From: Paenibacillus paeoniae
GTDB taxonomy: Bacteria > Bacillota > Bacilli > Paenibacillales > Paenibacillaceae
Assembly (NCBI RefSeq): GCF_003388735.1
Contig: NZ_QUBQ01000002.1
Location: 124,001 to 188,000 of the forward strand
Length of the DNA stretch: 64,000 bases
Reading direction: 5' to 3'
This document shows positions 25,632 to 33,617 of this stretch, piece after piece. Below the pieces are notes generated by a model. That model made no database searches, was not told where the DNA came from, and saw only the letters and a program-made list of their open reading frames with translations. A program made the translations under genes and the position numbers. How positions within the stretch are numbered: position 1 is the first letter of the stretch; each line of letters opens with the position of its first letter.

Positions 25632-26408
25632 TTATTTGGCAGTCCGTCTGCCATAATATGACGCATACCGTTTCATTTTCTGATAAGCCTCAGGGTCCAT
25701 TTGTTTCAAAGGATGAAATTGCGGATGATTGGAATTCACTTCAAGCACCCACAGACTACCCGCCGAATCGCGTGCAAAGTCGACGCCTATCTCGTTCATC
25801 CCCGATTGTCTTCCGCTCAGCAGCCTGGCAATTCGAAGTGAGGCGATCGTGAGCGCCCGCTCTCGACGACCTGAATCATCCGTTGATAGTCCTAGCTTAC
25901 GGTGAAGCTTGCCCAGCGTATAGACCGTACCGCCTTGATAATAGTTCGTTACAATCTTTTTGGCAGCCCCGACCTTCACCATAAATCCCGTACATATCCA
26001 TTGGCCCTTCGGTCTGCGTTGTACCATGGCTCTAATATCGTAGGGACGGCCGTTCACCCGATCCAGCTTGATGCCTTGCTGTATAATTAGCTTTCCTTGC
26101 TTCATCCCAGATAGTTTTCCAAATAATCCAGAGAAGCTATCGTAATAGGCTTTCCATTGCCGCTTGCCTTCCACCGCTTTCAATTCATAGCCTTTTCTTT
26201 TTCGCTTCACTTTGCATACACCGATACCCAATGACCCTATATCCGGCTTTACATATATAGATGAATAGGCATCCGTCATCATTTGCAAGTTAGAACGACT
26301 GAAGGACACCGTCCTGGGCACGTATTGGCGCAGTTCGGTATCCTTCAGCATGTAATTGCAGACGCGCAGCTTCCCTCTAATATTGCGGCTCGCATAGTTT
26401 TTGGCCAA
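25632..26408 (-). CDS. YheC/YheD-family ATP-grasp protein
   Basis: About 258 residues of the ATP-grasp fold. Visible segments are VKPDIGSLGIGVCKV (nucleotide-binding lysine and Gly loop), IIQQGIKLDRVNGRPYDIRA with the conserved P-Y-D-I-R, EIGVDFARDSAGSLWVLEVN with metal-binding E and N, and a final NSNHPQFHPL. The family includes endospore coat-associated YheC/YheD. The probable start is TTG 26406-26408 with AGAGGTGA six bases upstream; a GTG nine bases earlier overlaps that site. Substrate of ligation unknown. Confidence 0.82.
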   Translation of the reverse strand: MAKNYASRNIRGKLRVCNYMLKDTELRQYVPRTVSFSRSNLQMMTDAYSSIYVKPDIGSLGIGVCKVKRKRKGYELKAVEGKRQWKAYYDSFSGLFGKLSGMKQGKLIIQQGIKLDRVNGRPYDIRAMVQRRPKGQWICTGFMVKVGAAKKIVTNYYQGGTVYTLGKLHRKLGLSTDDSGRRERALTIASLRIARLLSGRQSGMNEIGVDFARDSAGSLWVLEVNSNHPQFHPLKQMDPEAYQKMKRYASYYGRRTAK

Positions 26409-26519
26409 TCGATTCACCTCTATATAGTCTATGAAGGGAATCTATGACACTCGTGTACGCATAACTAGGGACAACCGCATATTTTGGAGAGATTGCTGGC
26501 ATCAGTATTTTCTTTTAAC

Positions 26520-27386
26520 TTATTTACCTAACAAAATTTTCGCATAAGGCGAATCGATCGGCAGCATAATGACTGGATTATCCTGCAACGTCACAATATA
26601 GCTCTCTAGCGTACGGTACATGTTGTAGAATTGAGGGTCCTTGCCGTAAGCATTGTTATAGATTTGAGCCGCTTCTTGCTCGCCTTCAGCAATGATCTTC
26701 TTCGCGTCGGCTTCCGATTTGGCCATCAGCTCCACAGCGGTCCGATCTGCTTTGGCCGTAATTTTCTTGGATTCCTCGTCACCCTCAGACAGATAACGTG
26801 CCGCAATGGACTGACGGTCGGAAATCATACGGTTGTATACGCTCTGCTTATTGCTGTCCGGCAGGTCAGTACGCTTAATGCGGACGTCTACGATCTCGAT
26901 GCCGTAATCAGCACGCTCCAGCGCAAGCGAAACATCGTTCGTAATTTCGTCATTGATATTTCCTCTAGACGAGTTTTCACTAATAATGACGTCATAATCC
27001 ACTTCGGAAAGCTTTCTTCTGACAGAGTTATAGACAAACTCTTCTATCCGTTGCGAGCCCCCGCTTACTGCATACAAGGTACGGTAAAACTTACCAGGAT
27101 TTTCGATGCGCCAAATGGTGTAGTTATCTACCAAAATTGGCTTTTTGTCCTTCGTCATAATTTGGCCCGTTTTGCTCTCCAGCGTCATTTGATACTTAGG
27201 CAGTGTCGTTGTGCTTTCGATAAACGGAATCTTGAAATTAAGTCCAGGCTCCATAACCGATCTCTTCGCTTCACCGAAGCGAAGCACCACCTTGTACTCG
27301 CCTTCCTTTACAACAAAGAGAGAACCAGCGACGATCATAAGCACGACGACGGCGCCAATAATACCTAACCAGTGTTTTGGCTTCAT
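26520..27386 (-). CDS. hflC: HflC-type SPFH membrane protein
   Basis: 288 residues. One N-terminal membrane anchor (WLGIIGAVVVLMIVAGSLFVV) precedes an SPFH/band-7 domain (VVLRFGEAKRSVMEPGLNFKIPF). A helical region rich in Ala/Glu/Lys (EGEQEAAQIYNNAYGKDPQF) matches HflC landmarks, including the YGKDPxFYxFxRSLEAY-type segment. With HflK it forms a large membrane cage that modulates FtsH proteolysis in E. coli. The ATG overlaps the hflK stop by four bases. Confidence 0.9.
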   Translation of the reverse strand: MKPKHWLGIIGAVVVLMIVAGSLFVVKEGEYKVVLRFGEAKRSVMEPGLNFKIPFIESTTTLPKYQMTLESKTGQIMTKDKKPILVDNYTIWRIENPGKFYRTLYAVSGGSQRIEEFVYNSVRRKLSEVDYDVIISENSSRGNINDEITNDVSLALERADYGIEIVDVRIKRTDLPDSNKQSVYNRMISDRQSIAARYLSEGDEESKKITAKADRTAVELMAKSEADAKKIIAEGEQEAAQIYNNAYGKDPQFYNMYRTLESYIVTLQDNPVIMLPIDSPYAKILLGK

Positions 27387-28507
27387 TGTCCGTCACCTCC
27401 CTGCGATTGCTGAGTGTTATTATTGCTGCTAGTACTGTTGTTACTGCTGTTGTTACTGCTGTTGTTACTGCTGTTGTTACTGCTGTTGTTACTGCTGTTG
27501 CTTGTAGAGGAGGCACCGCGATCGCGCAGCAGTTCGTTCAGCGGCAAATAATTGACCGTGTCACTGCCTGAATTCGTAATAAAGATTTGGGCATTCGGCA
27601 AAATTTTCTCCAGTGTCTCCAGTATAAGCCTGCTTTCTGTTACACCAGGGTTTTTCACATATTCCGCATAGATGGCATTGAACTTCGCTACGTCACCCTG
27701 CGCGTTCAGAACACGGGACAACTTCTCTCCTTCCGCCTTCTCAAGCAGTGCTTGCGCTTCACCGCGCGCTTTCGGAATAATATCGAATTCATACTTTTTA
27801 GCGTTATTGACCTTCGTATTTTTTTCCTCGCGGGCATTCGTAACGGCACGGAACGCTTCCTCTACCTCGCCGCCCGGTGGTTCGATATCCTGGAATTTCA
27901 AGTCAATAATTTGAATGCCAGTCTCGTATTTGTTTTGCAGCTCGATCAGACGCTCGCGAGCCTGGTCTTGGATGGCAGTCTTGCCATCCGTAATCGCGTA
28001 ATCCAGCTTCTGTGCACCGATAACGGAGCGAATCGACGCGCTGGCCGAGTTACGAAGGAACTGCTCCGGATTGCTAATGTTAGTCAGATAATTGCGGATA
28101 TTGCTAATCTTCCATGTTACGACCGCATCGGCCGATACGATATTTTCGTCACCCGTAATCATCATGGACTCTTCATCCACCGGCGTTACGGAGTTACCGT
28201 TCTGACGATAGCCAATCGTAATATGCTGAGTCAACTCGGCAGGAACAATTCTAACCTCTTGAATGGGCGATGGCCACTTAAAGTGAAGTCCGGATGATGT
28301 CTCGCGATCATACTTACCGAACGTCAAAATAGCCGCGCGCTCCTGCTCCTGCACGGTGTAGAACGATGTCGAGCCCAGATAAAACAGCACAACAGCTGCC
28401 ACAACACCGATCACCATTTTCTTAACGGTTCCCGGCTTCAGCTCTGGCGGCTTACGATTGGGATTCGGAGCCGGCTGGCCATTCGGGTCCTGATTCATAA
28501 AATTCAA
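27383..28507 (-). CDS. hflK: HflK-type SPFH membrane protein with Asn/Ser-repeat tail
   Basis: About 374 residues. A Pro/Asn-rich N-terminus is followed by a membrane anchor (MVIGVVAAVVLFYLGSTSFY), an SPFH domain (ILTFGKYDRETSSGLHFKWP), and the HflK helical segments EKAEGEKLSRVLNAQGDV and ESRLILETLEKILPN. The C-terminal tail is low complexity, made of a repeated NNSS unit. Start: TTG at 28507 lies eight bases from AAAGGAG, while ATG at 28498 is further; the TTG is favoured. It forms a translationally coupled pair with hflC. Confidence 0.9.
   Translation of the reverse strand: MNFMNQDPNGQPAPNPNRKPPELKPGTVKKMVIGVVAAVVLFYLGSTSFYTVQEQERAAILTFGKYDRETSSGLHFKWPSPIQEVRIVPAELTQHITIGYRQNGNSVTPVDEESMMITGDENIVSADAVVTWKISNIRNYLTNISNPEQFLRNSASASIRSVIGAQKLDYAITDGKTAIQDQARERLIELQNKYETGIQIIDLKFQDIEPPGGEVEEAFRAVTNAREEKNTKVNNAKKYEFDIIPKARGEAQALLEKAEGEKLSRVLNAQGDVAKFNAIYAEYVKNPGVTESRLILETLEKILPNAQIFITNSGSDTVNYLPLNELLRDRGASSTSNSSNNSSNNSSNNSSNNSSNNSTSSNNNTQQSQGGDGQ
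27433..27501 (-). repeat. 12-bp coding tandem repeat in the hflK tail
   Basis: About five to six copies of TTACTGCTGTTG (plus strand), encoding NNSS on the minus strand. The copies are nearly identical, so slippage-driven length change would preserve the frame. Confidence 0.88.
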
Positions 28508-28661
28508 AACACTCTCTCCTTTCAATATGTGTTGCTCATAAAGAGATATACGTTTAACTCTGCCTTTGGTCACACTTTTTTAAGGTTATTTTAAGGTGTT
28601 TATTTAAACCCGATCAACAGTGGGAACAATTCACTTCAAAACTGTCCACTACGACTAGAAA

Positions 28662-28709
28662 ACAGCTTCCCTCCATGCAGGCATAAGGCCAGCCTTGGAG
28701 GGAAGCTGC
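28662..28709 (-). terminator. Terminator of the NfeD-QmcA operon
   Basis: AGCTTCCCTCCA and TGGAGGGAAGCT form a 12-bp stem with an internally paired loop, followed by GTTTTC on the minus strand. Confidence 0.72.
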
Positions 28710-28723
28710 TCATGAGTTACAGG

Positions 28724-29653
28724 TTACTTCTTGCTCTCCTTCAGCATGTCGCCAATCGCCCCGATGCTGCCGAGCGTCTCGATCGCACGTGTCGGAATAA
28801 ATACTTTATTCGCAGCCCCGTTCGCAATATCGGAGAGTGCCTCCAGAGAACGGTAAGTAAGTACTTGCTCATCAAGTCCAGCTGAACGCAGCAGCTCGAT
28901 ACGATGTTTCTCTGCTTCGGCAATAGATTGAATCGCCTTCGCTTCCCCGAGCGCTTCCAGCTCCTGGGCTTGACGCTGGCCTTCGGCCTGGCGAATACGA
29001 GCTTCCTTCTCTCCCTCTGCCTTCAGAATTTTACTTTGCTTGTCACCTTCTGCGCGGAGAATCATATCTTGCTTCGCCGCTTCCGCTTCCAGAACCATCG
29101 CGCGCTTGCTGCGCTCCGCCTTCATCTGCTTATCCATCGCGTCTTGAATATCGGTTGGCGGCTGAATGTCGATAACCTCCACGCGTTCAATCCGTACGCC
29201 CCACTTCTCGGTCGCCTCATCCAGCGCGATTCGAATATCCGATGAAATTTTCTCCCGTCCCGACAGCGTCTCATCGAGTTCCATCTTACCGATGATCTGC
29301 CTCATCGTTGCCGTACTGATATTCCGTACGCCGTATACATAGTCAGAGATTCCATATGTAGCTTGCTCAGGACCAGTCACCTGATAAAAGATAATCGTGT
29401 CGATTTTAACCTGAACGTTATCCTTTGTGATGACCGTTTGCGGCGGTACGTTTGCTTGCTGAATACGCAAGTCGTGATTGGTGCGTACATGGTCAATGAT
29501 CGGAATCAGAAGATTGATTCCCGGCGTTAGTAGCTTGTTAAATTTGCCCAGGCGCTCAACCACAGCAACTCTCTGCTGTGGAATAATTTTCACTGTCATT
29601 GCGATGAATACGACAGCAAGTACAATAATAACAATCGTTACAGTCCAACCCAT
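28724..29653 (-). CDS. SPFH/stomatin-like protein (QmcA/paraslipin type)
   Basis: 309 residues. An N-terminal membrane anchor is followed by a band-7 domain (QQRVAVVERLGKFNKLLTPG). A long charged coiled coil (KQMKAERSKRAMVLEAEAAK and RAEGDKQSKILKAEGEKEAR) leads to the conserved end EALSDIANGAANKVFIPT. Such proteins build microdomain scaffolds in the membrane. It lies four bases downstream of the NfeD-type gene, the usual partner. GGGGAGG lies eight bases before the ATG. Confidence 0.92.
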   Translation of the reverse strand: MGWTVTIVIIVLAVVFIAMTVKIIPQQRVAVVERLGKFNKLLTPGINLLIPIIDHVRTNHDLRIQQANVPPQTVITKDNVQVKIDTIIFYQVTGPEQATYGISDYVYGVRNISTATMRQIIGKMELDETLSGREKISSDIRIALDEATEKWGVRIERVEVIDIQPPTDIQDAMDKQMKAERSKRAMVLEAEAAKQDMILRAEGDKQSKILKAEGEKEARIRQAEGQRQAQELEALGEAKAIQSIAEAEKHRIELLRSAGLDEQVLTYRSLEALSDIANGAANKVFIPTRAIETLGSIGAIGDMLKESKK

Positions 29654-29657
29654 AGCC

Positions 29658-30086
29658 TTAACCTCCCCATTTGTTTACTTGCAAAAAGGCACTTCCGCGG
29701 CTGATCACAATAATCGCCTCGCCTTTTTTAATCGATTCGCTCGACTTGGCGCTCCATGTCTCGCTCCCAATCTTCACAATGCCCGGTGTGTCCGGATCGA
29801 TATCCTCCAGCACTGTTCCCTGCATGCCGACTAATTCATCAACGGCATCCCGAAAACCTCTCCCTACTTGGAATCGACGAGTGATCGGTTTTGTGAATAC
29901 AGTGAGCAGTAATGCGACCACGCATCCGATAATAACTTCAAGAAGCAAAGCATCCGGATAGATCACATCGACAATTGCCGCAGCCAAAGCGCCTATGCCC
30001 AGCCATAGGAGATAAAAAGTAAGCGTAAGCATTTCAACCACAATGAGCACGCCCGCTATGATGAGCCATATTAACCACAAGTCCAT
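29658..30086 (-). CDS. Short NfeD-family membrane protein
   Basis: 142 residues with three to four N-terminal helices (LIWLIIAGVLIVVEMLTLTF with the conserved E in the membrane; LLWLGIGALAAAIV) and a C-terminal OB-fold domain (ELVGMQGTVLEDI, GEAIIVISRGSAFLQV). The start is ATG 30084-30086 with GGGGAGGG about six bases upstream. It is of the short NfeD1b type, lacking the ClpP-like protease, and pairs with the adjacent stomatin-like protein. Confidence 0.9.
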   Translation of the reverse strand: MDLWLIWLIIAGVLIVVEMLTLTFYLLWLGIGALAAAIVDVIYPDALLLEVIIGCVVALLLTVFTKPITRRFQVGRGFRDAVDELVGMQGTVLEDIDPDTPGIVKIGSETWSAKSSESIKKGEAIIVISRGSAFLQVNKWGG

Positions 30087-30164
30087 CTTATCCCTCCCCT
30101 TCAAATTAGTCTATTCGGCACAGGAATGGCTAAGACCTGCTGAATTACCCGGGAAATGTCGAAA

Positions 30165-30203
30165 AAAAATGAAATAAAAAAAACACTCCCCATAAAAGAG
30201 TGT
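30165..30203 (-). terminator. Terminator of the MerR gene, overlapping its stop codon
   Basis: ACACTC and GAGTGT pair across an 8- to 9-base loop, followed by a run of T on the minus strand. Confidence 0.8.
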
Positions 30204-31027
30204 CAGCCATTCTTTTGCGTGTATAAAAATTCGCTTACCGATTCGCTTTTGAAGAGGAGGAAACTGCCTATGCCAGAGTAAACGACTAATAATATGGTGT
30301 AAAATAATAAGTCGATAAGTCCTTCACTTACAGTCAGAATGATCAATTGCACACTTAAGAAAACGGATATCGCCGCACCAGTTGCGAACAAATAGCGTAC
30401 CCATGATACCCCCGCGATCAAGCAGATCGAGAGCACAATCTGAACAATGAGCTGTAAGATGTTAAAACTCAAGAAAAACGAAACGATCGAAAAAAGAATA
30501 TGCAGAATGGCAATGGTATAGACAATAATTCGGCCTCTTTTGATTTTATTCGCCTGCCGCTCCATGAATCGGGCATATTCCTGCTCACGTTCCGCTTTCG
30601 ATCCTTGCTCGAACTTCCCGAAGTTCGGGTTAATATCGCGCTGCGGTAGCGGCAGCTTCTCGGACATGATCTTCAGCTTGCTTGCAATGCTGGCAACATC
30701 CCGCAGTTCACCCGGAAAAATCCCATCCAGTGCTTCCACTATCGCTGCCTTCGCCTTCGCATCGCTCGCCAGCTTCAATTTGTAAGCAGACAGCACCTCA
30801 TGAATGCGATCAGGATGCTCCTGCATATCCTTGATTTCGTCAATGGTAAAAAACAACTTCCGAAGCCCCGCAATGGTATTCAGCTCCTCTACATCTTTAG
30901 CCGAATACTCACGGTACTCTCGTCCGTTGCGTACTGAAACTTCGGGTGTGACCAGTCCCTCTTCCACATAATAGCGGATTGTCCGCTCCGTAAGCTCTGT
31001 TCGCTTGCATACTTCTTTCATTTTCAT
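30203..31027 (-). CDS. MerR-family regulator with a membrane-spanning C-terminal domain
   Basis: 274 residues. The N-terminal MerR winged helix is clear (KEVCKRTELTERTIRYYVEE then GLVTPEVSVRNGREYREYS). A helical linker with a conserved FEQGSKAEREQEY-type stretch leads to four hydrophobic segments (IIVYTIAILHILFSIVSFFL onward). A DNA-binding protein tethered to the membrane suggests sensing of a membrane or cell-surface state. AAAGGGG precedes ATG 31025-31027. No obvious target gene lies alongside, so the regulon is unknown. Confidence 0.82.
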   Translation of the reverse strand: MKMKEVCKRTELTERTIRYYVEEGLVTPEVSVRNGREYREYSAKDVEELNTIAGLRKLFFTIDEIKDMQEHPDRIHEVLSAYKLKLASDAKAKAAIVEALDGIFPGELRDVASIASKLKIMSEKLPLPQRDINPNFGKFEQGSKAEREQEYARFMERQANKIKRGRIIVYTIAILHILFSIVSFFLSFNILQLIVQIVLSICLIAGVSWVRYLFATGAAISVFLSVQLIILTVSEGLIDLLFYTILLVVYSGIGSFLLFKSESVSEFLYTQKNG

Positions 31028-31266
31028 GGCACTCTCATCCCCTTTCATGAGCAATGTACAATCTTACGTAACGGAAGTGTCAACAAAAACATAAAAAAAG
31101 AGCTTCTCGCAGCCCTTTCTTGCATATCCATTTCTCATGCCAAAACATCCTACCATATATATGAAAATTTAGCGATTGAATTCTAGAGCTCACACGATTA
31201 CGCACCATATCAGCCCCACGCCTATACACTGATCCTATATTAAAAAAGGAGAGTGTAATCAGCCTT

Positions 31267-31863
31267 ATGTACGGATATGTTCCGTTTCATTATTTCAATT
31301 GGAGACAAAGTCATTCTCAAGGTTGGACAGCAGCGATGGTTGAGCTCAATCAACAATTAAGAACATTATGGGAGCAGCATGTTTTCTGGACCCGCTTAAC
31401 CATTAACAGTATTGTCGATCGTCTGCCGGACGAACAAGTCACGACAGCCAGACTGCTGCGAAACCCTAAAGATTTTGCCGCGCTGCTGGAGCCATTATAT
31501 GGTGCAGCTGTAGCTTCGAAATTTAACCAGCTGTTTACAGAACATCTCGCCATTGCGGCGGAGCTTGTCAAAGCTCTCCAAGCAGGGAACACAGCTGCCG
31601 CCGAAGATGCCAACAAGCGATGGTATGCGAACGCGGATGCCCTGGCCTTATTTCTAAGTCAGATTAATCCCTACTGGTCCGAGCAGGAATGGCGTCGGAT
31701 GTTCTACGAGCATCTGAAGCTGACAGCGGAAGAGGCAACGACCCGCCTTGCAGGTCAATATGAACAAAATGTCGCGTTAAGCGATCCCATTGAACAGCAA
31801 GCGCTGGTCATGGCGGATATGATGACTCACGGCATTGTCCGACAGTTTCCTGCGCTATTCTAA
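31267..31863 (+). CDS. Helical conserved protein, often auto-labelled 'acetylglutamate kinase'
   Basis: 198 residues, almost entirely helical, with aromatic-rich motifs LRTLWEQHVFWTRLTINSIV, INPYWSEQEWRRMFYEHL and a C-terminal VMADMMTHGIVRQFPALF. I recall relatives in spore formers carrying the name acetylglutamate kinase, but no amino-acid-kinase glycine loop or catalytic lysine is visible, so that name should not be transferred. The Tyr/Phe/His-rich N-terminus is reminiscent of surface or spore-coat proteins. AAAGGAG lies upstream and a terminator follows. Confidence 0.75.
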   Translation: MYGYVPFHYFNWRQSHSQGWTAAMVELNQQLRTLWEQHVFWTRLTINSIVDRLPDEQVTTARLLRNPKDFAALLEPLYGAAVASKFNQLFTEHLAIAAELVKALQAGNTAAAEDANKRWYANADALALFLSQINPYWSEQEWRRMFYEHLKLTAEEATTRLAGQYEQNVALSDPIEQQALVMADMMTHGIVRQFPALF

Positions 31864-31898
31864 AAGAGCTGAAAGGGAATGCCTATGCAATTCGAAAA

Positions 31899-31931
31899 GC
31901 CGTAGGGCTCTGACCCTACGGCTTAAAAATA
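31899..31931 (+). terminator. Terminator of the 31267 gene
   Basis: GCCGTAGGG and CCCTACGGC form a 9-bp stem with a 6-base loop; the downstream T-run is weak. Confidence 0.75.
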
Positions 31932-32015
31932 TTGTTCTAGTTTCATAAAAAATCCATATTTATGAAGTATAGACGCCTAAAGTGGCATTTCCTCCTTTGA
32001 AAGGAGAGATGCCGA

Positions 32016-32093
32016 ATGACATATACAACTGTGGAAGTCATCATGCTTGGTACTTTTCTTCTTGCATTGCTGGGCTATTTGAAACGAAAATAA
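32016..32093 (+). CDS. Putative holin-like type I toxin peptide
   Basis: A 25-residue peptide, MTYTTVEVIMLGTFLLALLG then YLKRK: a short polar N-terminus with one Glu, a single hydrophobic helix and a basic end. This is the pattern of the Hol_Tox/TxpA-like membrane toxins of Firmicutes. AAAGGAG lies ten bases before the ATG but sits inside a perfect palindrome (CTCCTTT-G-AAAGGAG), which would hide the ribosome binding site in the full transcript. A hairpin starts at the stop codon. Toxicity is inferred. Confidence 0.68.
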   Translation: MTYTTVEVIMLGTFLLALLGYLKRK

Positions 32094-32130
32094 CTCGCCA
32101 TTGGTTGACGGCCTGACGAGTCATTTTCTT
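32093..32130. terminator. Bidirectional hairpin after the toxin peptide
   Basis: ACTCG (32093-32097) and CGAGT (32117-32121) close a longer structured loop. T-rich sequence follows on both strands (CATTTTCTT on plus, TATTTTCG on minus), so a toxin mRNA and an antisense RNA could end here and overlap at their 3' ends. Confidence 0.5.
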
Positions 32131-32171
32131 CCACATCATTCGGAGGACATGCCGCCTAAAATGTCTTGGAC

Positions 32172-32194
32172 AGAGAGCGATGACCTCGCTCTCT
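32172..32194. repeat. Perfect hairpin downstream of the toxin locus
   Basis: AGAGAGCGA and TCGCTCTCT pair around a 5-base loop. T-content follows on the plus strand. Possible terminator or the 5' structure of an antisense RNA. Confidence 0.6.
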
Positions 32195-32298
32195 AATTTC
32201 TATTCTAAGCACAGGATTCCCATTTTAGAAGTGGAATTTTTTCAACTTCTTGACCTATTTCCAGCTCTCGTTGTCCGGATACAATAGGAATCCTCTGC

Positions 32299-32835
32299 TC
32301 AGACTGCAAAAAATTCCTTTTCCAAAATGGAGTAAAAAAATTGATCTGTCCATTGATTCCGCCAATATAACTCTTCTTTGAATACAGCTTCCTTAGTCAT
32401 GCCGATACGTTCCATAAGCACTGCTGAACGTTTGTTTCTGGAGTTGCACATACCGACAACTTTATGGGCCTTCAGTTCTTCAAAAGCAAATTTCAGCAAC
32501 AGCCCTGCTGCTTCTGAGCCATAGCCATGCCCGCTATATAGTGGAAGAATCGCGAATCCGATCTCCCAGCTCTTTCTATACTCGTTGTAGCTCCATATTT
32601 GCGCTAAACCAATAGGTGTTCGAATGCCTTCAGCTTCCAAGCAAACGATGAAATCATACTGATGCTCATCTTCACTATTGATCTTATCAAGAAAAGTCTG
32701 ACTCACAACCTCACGATCTGACTCCACCGTTTCTTCATATTCCCAAAGCTCGCTATTGCATTCGATATCGCATAGAAAATCCAGATCATCAACCGTTACT
32801 CGAAATAACTGCACCTTATCTCCGCTTATATCCAT
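32299..32835 (-). CDS. GNAT acetyltransferase (RimJ/RimL type)
   Basis: 178 residues. The GNAT core shows the acetyl-CoA loop LYSGHGYGSEAAGLLLKFAF and the typical RimJ/L end NKRSAVLMERIGMTKEAVF. It would N-acetylate a protein terminus or a small amine. The start is ATG 32833-32835 (MDISGDKV), with GAGGTG seven bases upstream. It lies in the A+T-rich accessory patch. Confidence 0.85.
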   Translation of the reverse strand: MDISGDKVQLFRVTVDDLDFLCDIECNSELWEYEETVESDREVVSQTFLDKINSEDEHQYDFIVCLEAEGIRTPIGLAQIWSYNEYRKSWEIGFAILPLYSGHGYGSEAAGLLLKFAFEELKAHKVVGMCNSRNKRSAVLMERIGMTKEAVFKEELYWRNQWTDQFFYSILEKEFFAV

Positions 32836-32961
32836 AGATTCCACCTCAATCCCATGTTAACACACTAATATAATGTGTTATGGTCATGGATAGATATAAT
32901 GAAAGATTACAATTCCTTAGACATTCACAAAAGCTTCTTTAGTTAAATAGATTCTGAGGAG

Positions 32962-33303
32962 TTAAACCGGTTCAGTACGATTTACTTGAACACTAGGAGT
33001 ACTTATTTCCTGGTTGACGAGTTTTTGCAGCAAATTAATAATGGTAGACAGAGCTAGAAAAAACAGCCCCGTTATTAATCCAACTACAACAGATGAAATC
33101 GTAAGAACAAGCTTCGACTCATATCTTTCTTTTTCCATGAGGTATCGTTCTTCAATGAGATAGTTATCGCTGCTGCGATCTGCTGCTCGTTCCCAATAGC
33201 CTACATCTTCTTTTAATTCGTTTAGGCCAGAGATTTGCGTTATACCAAAGATTACCCCTACTAAAATAAAGAAAACTCCTGTAACCTGTAATGCTGTTTT
33301 CAT
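32962..33303 (-). CDS. Small membrane protein of unknown function
   Basis: 113 residues. Two membrane helices (VTGVFFILVGVIFGITQI and VLTISSVVVGLITGLFFLAL) flank an acidic/aromatic extracytoplasmic or cytosolic loop (ERAADRSSDNYLIEERYLME). No family recognised. A+T-rich codon use resembles its neighbours in the patch rather than the flanking core genes. Confidence 0.65.
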   Translation of the reverse strand: MKTALQVTGVFFILVGVIFGITQISGLNELKEDVGYWERAADRSSDNYLIEERYLMEKERYESKLVLTISSVVVGLITGLFFLALSTIINLLQKLVNQEISTPSVQVNRTEPV

Positions 33304-33423
33304 TTTACGCTTCTCCTAACTTCATAATATTTATTATAAAACCATATATCGGAAAAAGAAGACGAAAGGTTTAGAAGTTTAGAGATTTAGATATAATTAG
33401 TTTTTTGATCTTATTAGACAAGT

Positions 33424-33452
33424 AAAAAAGCCCTTGCTTTCGCCAGGACTTT
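33424..33452 (-). terminator. Terminator downstream of the tRNA-Leu remnant
   Basis: On the minus strand AAAGTCCTGGC, loop GAAA, GCAAGGGCTTT and then TTT. It may be the terminator of an earlier tRNA transcription unit. Confidence 0.7.
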
Positions 33453-33459
33453 CATTGTA

Positions 33460-33534
33460 TGCGGTAGAGAGGACTCGAACCTCCACGAGTATGCCCCCTC
33501 AAGATAGCGTATCTGCTATTACATCAATACCGCT
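33460..33534 (-). pseudogene. tRNA-Leu(GAG)-like remnant
   Basis: 75 bases resembling the intact tRNA-Leu at 34579-34661. The acceptor 3' half (TACCGCA), the T arm and the block CGCTATCTTGAGGGGG with anticodon GAG are retained. Defects are a mismatch at position 1, loss of the D-loop GG, two mismatches in the anticodon stem, and loss of most of the long variable arm. It is very unlikely to be a working tRNA. Confidence 0.75.
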
Positions 33535-33617
33535 AGACTTTGATTAGTGTTTCTTCGTTTAGCCACTAAGCTGTTAGTTTACTATATTTGTAGTCTTTAG
33601 TGGTCAGTACAAATGAT

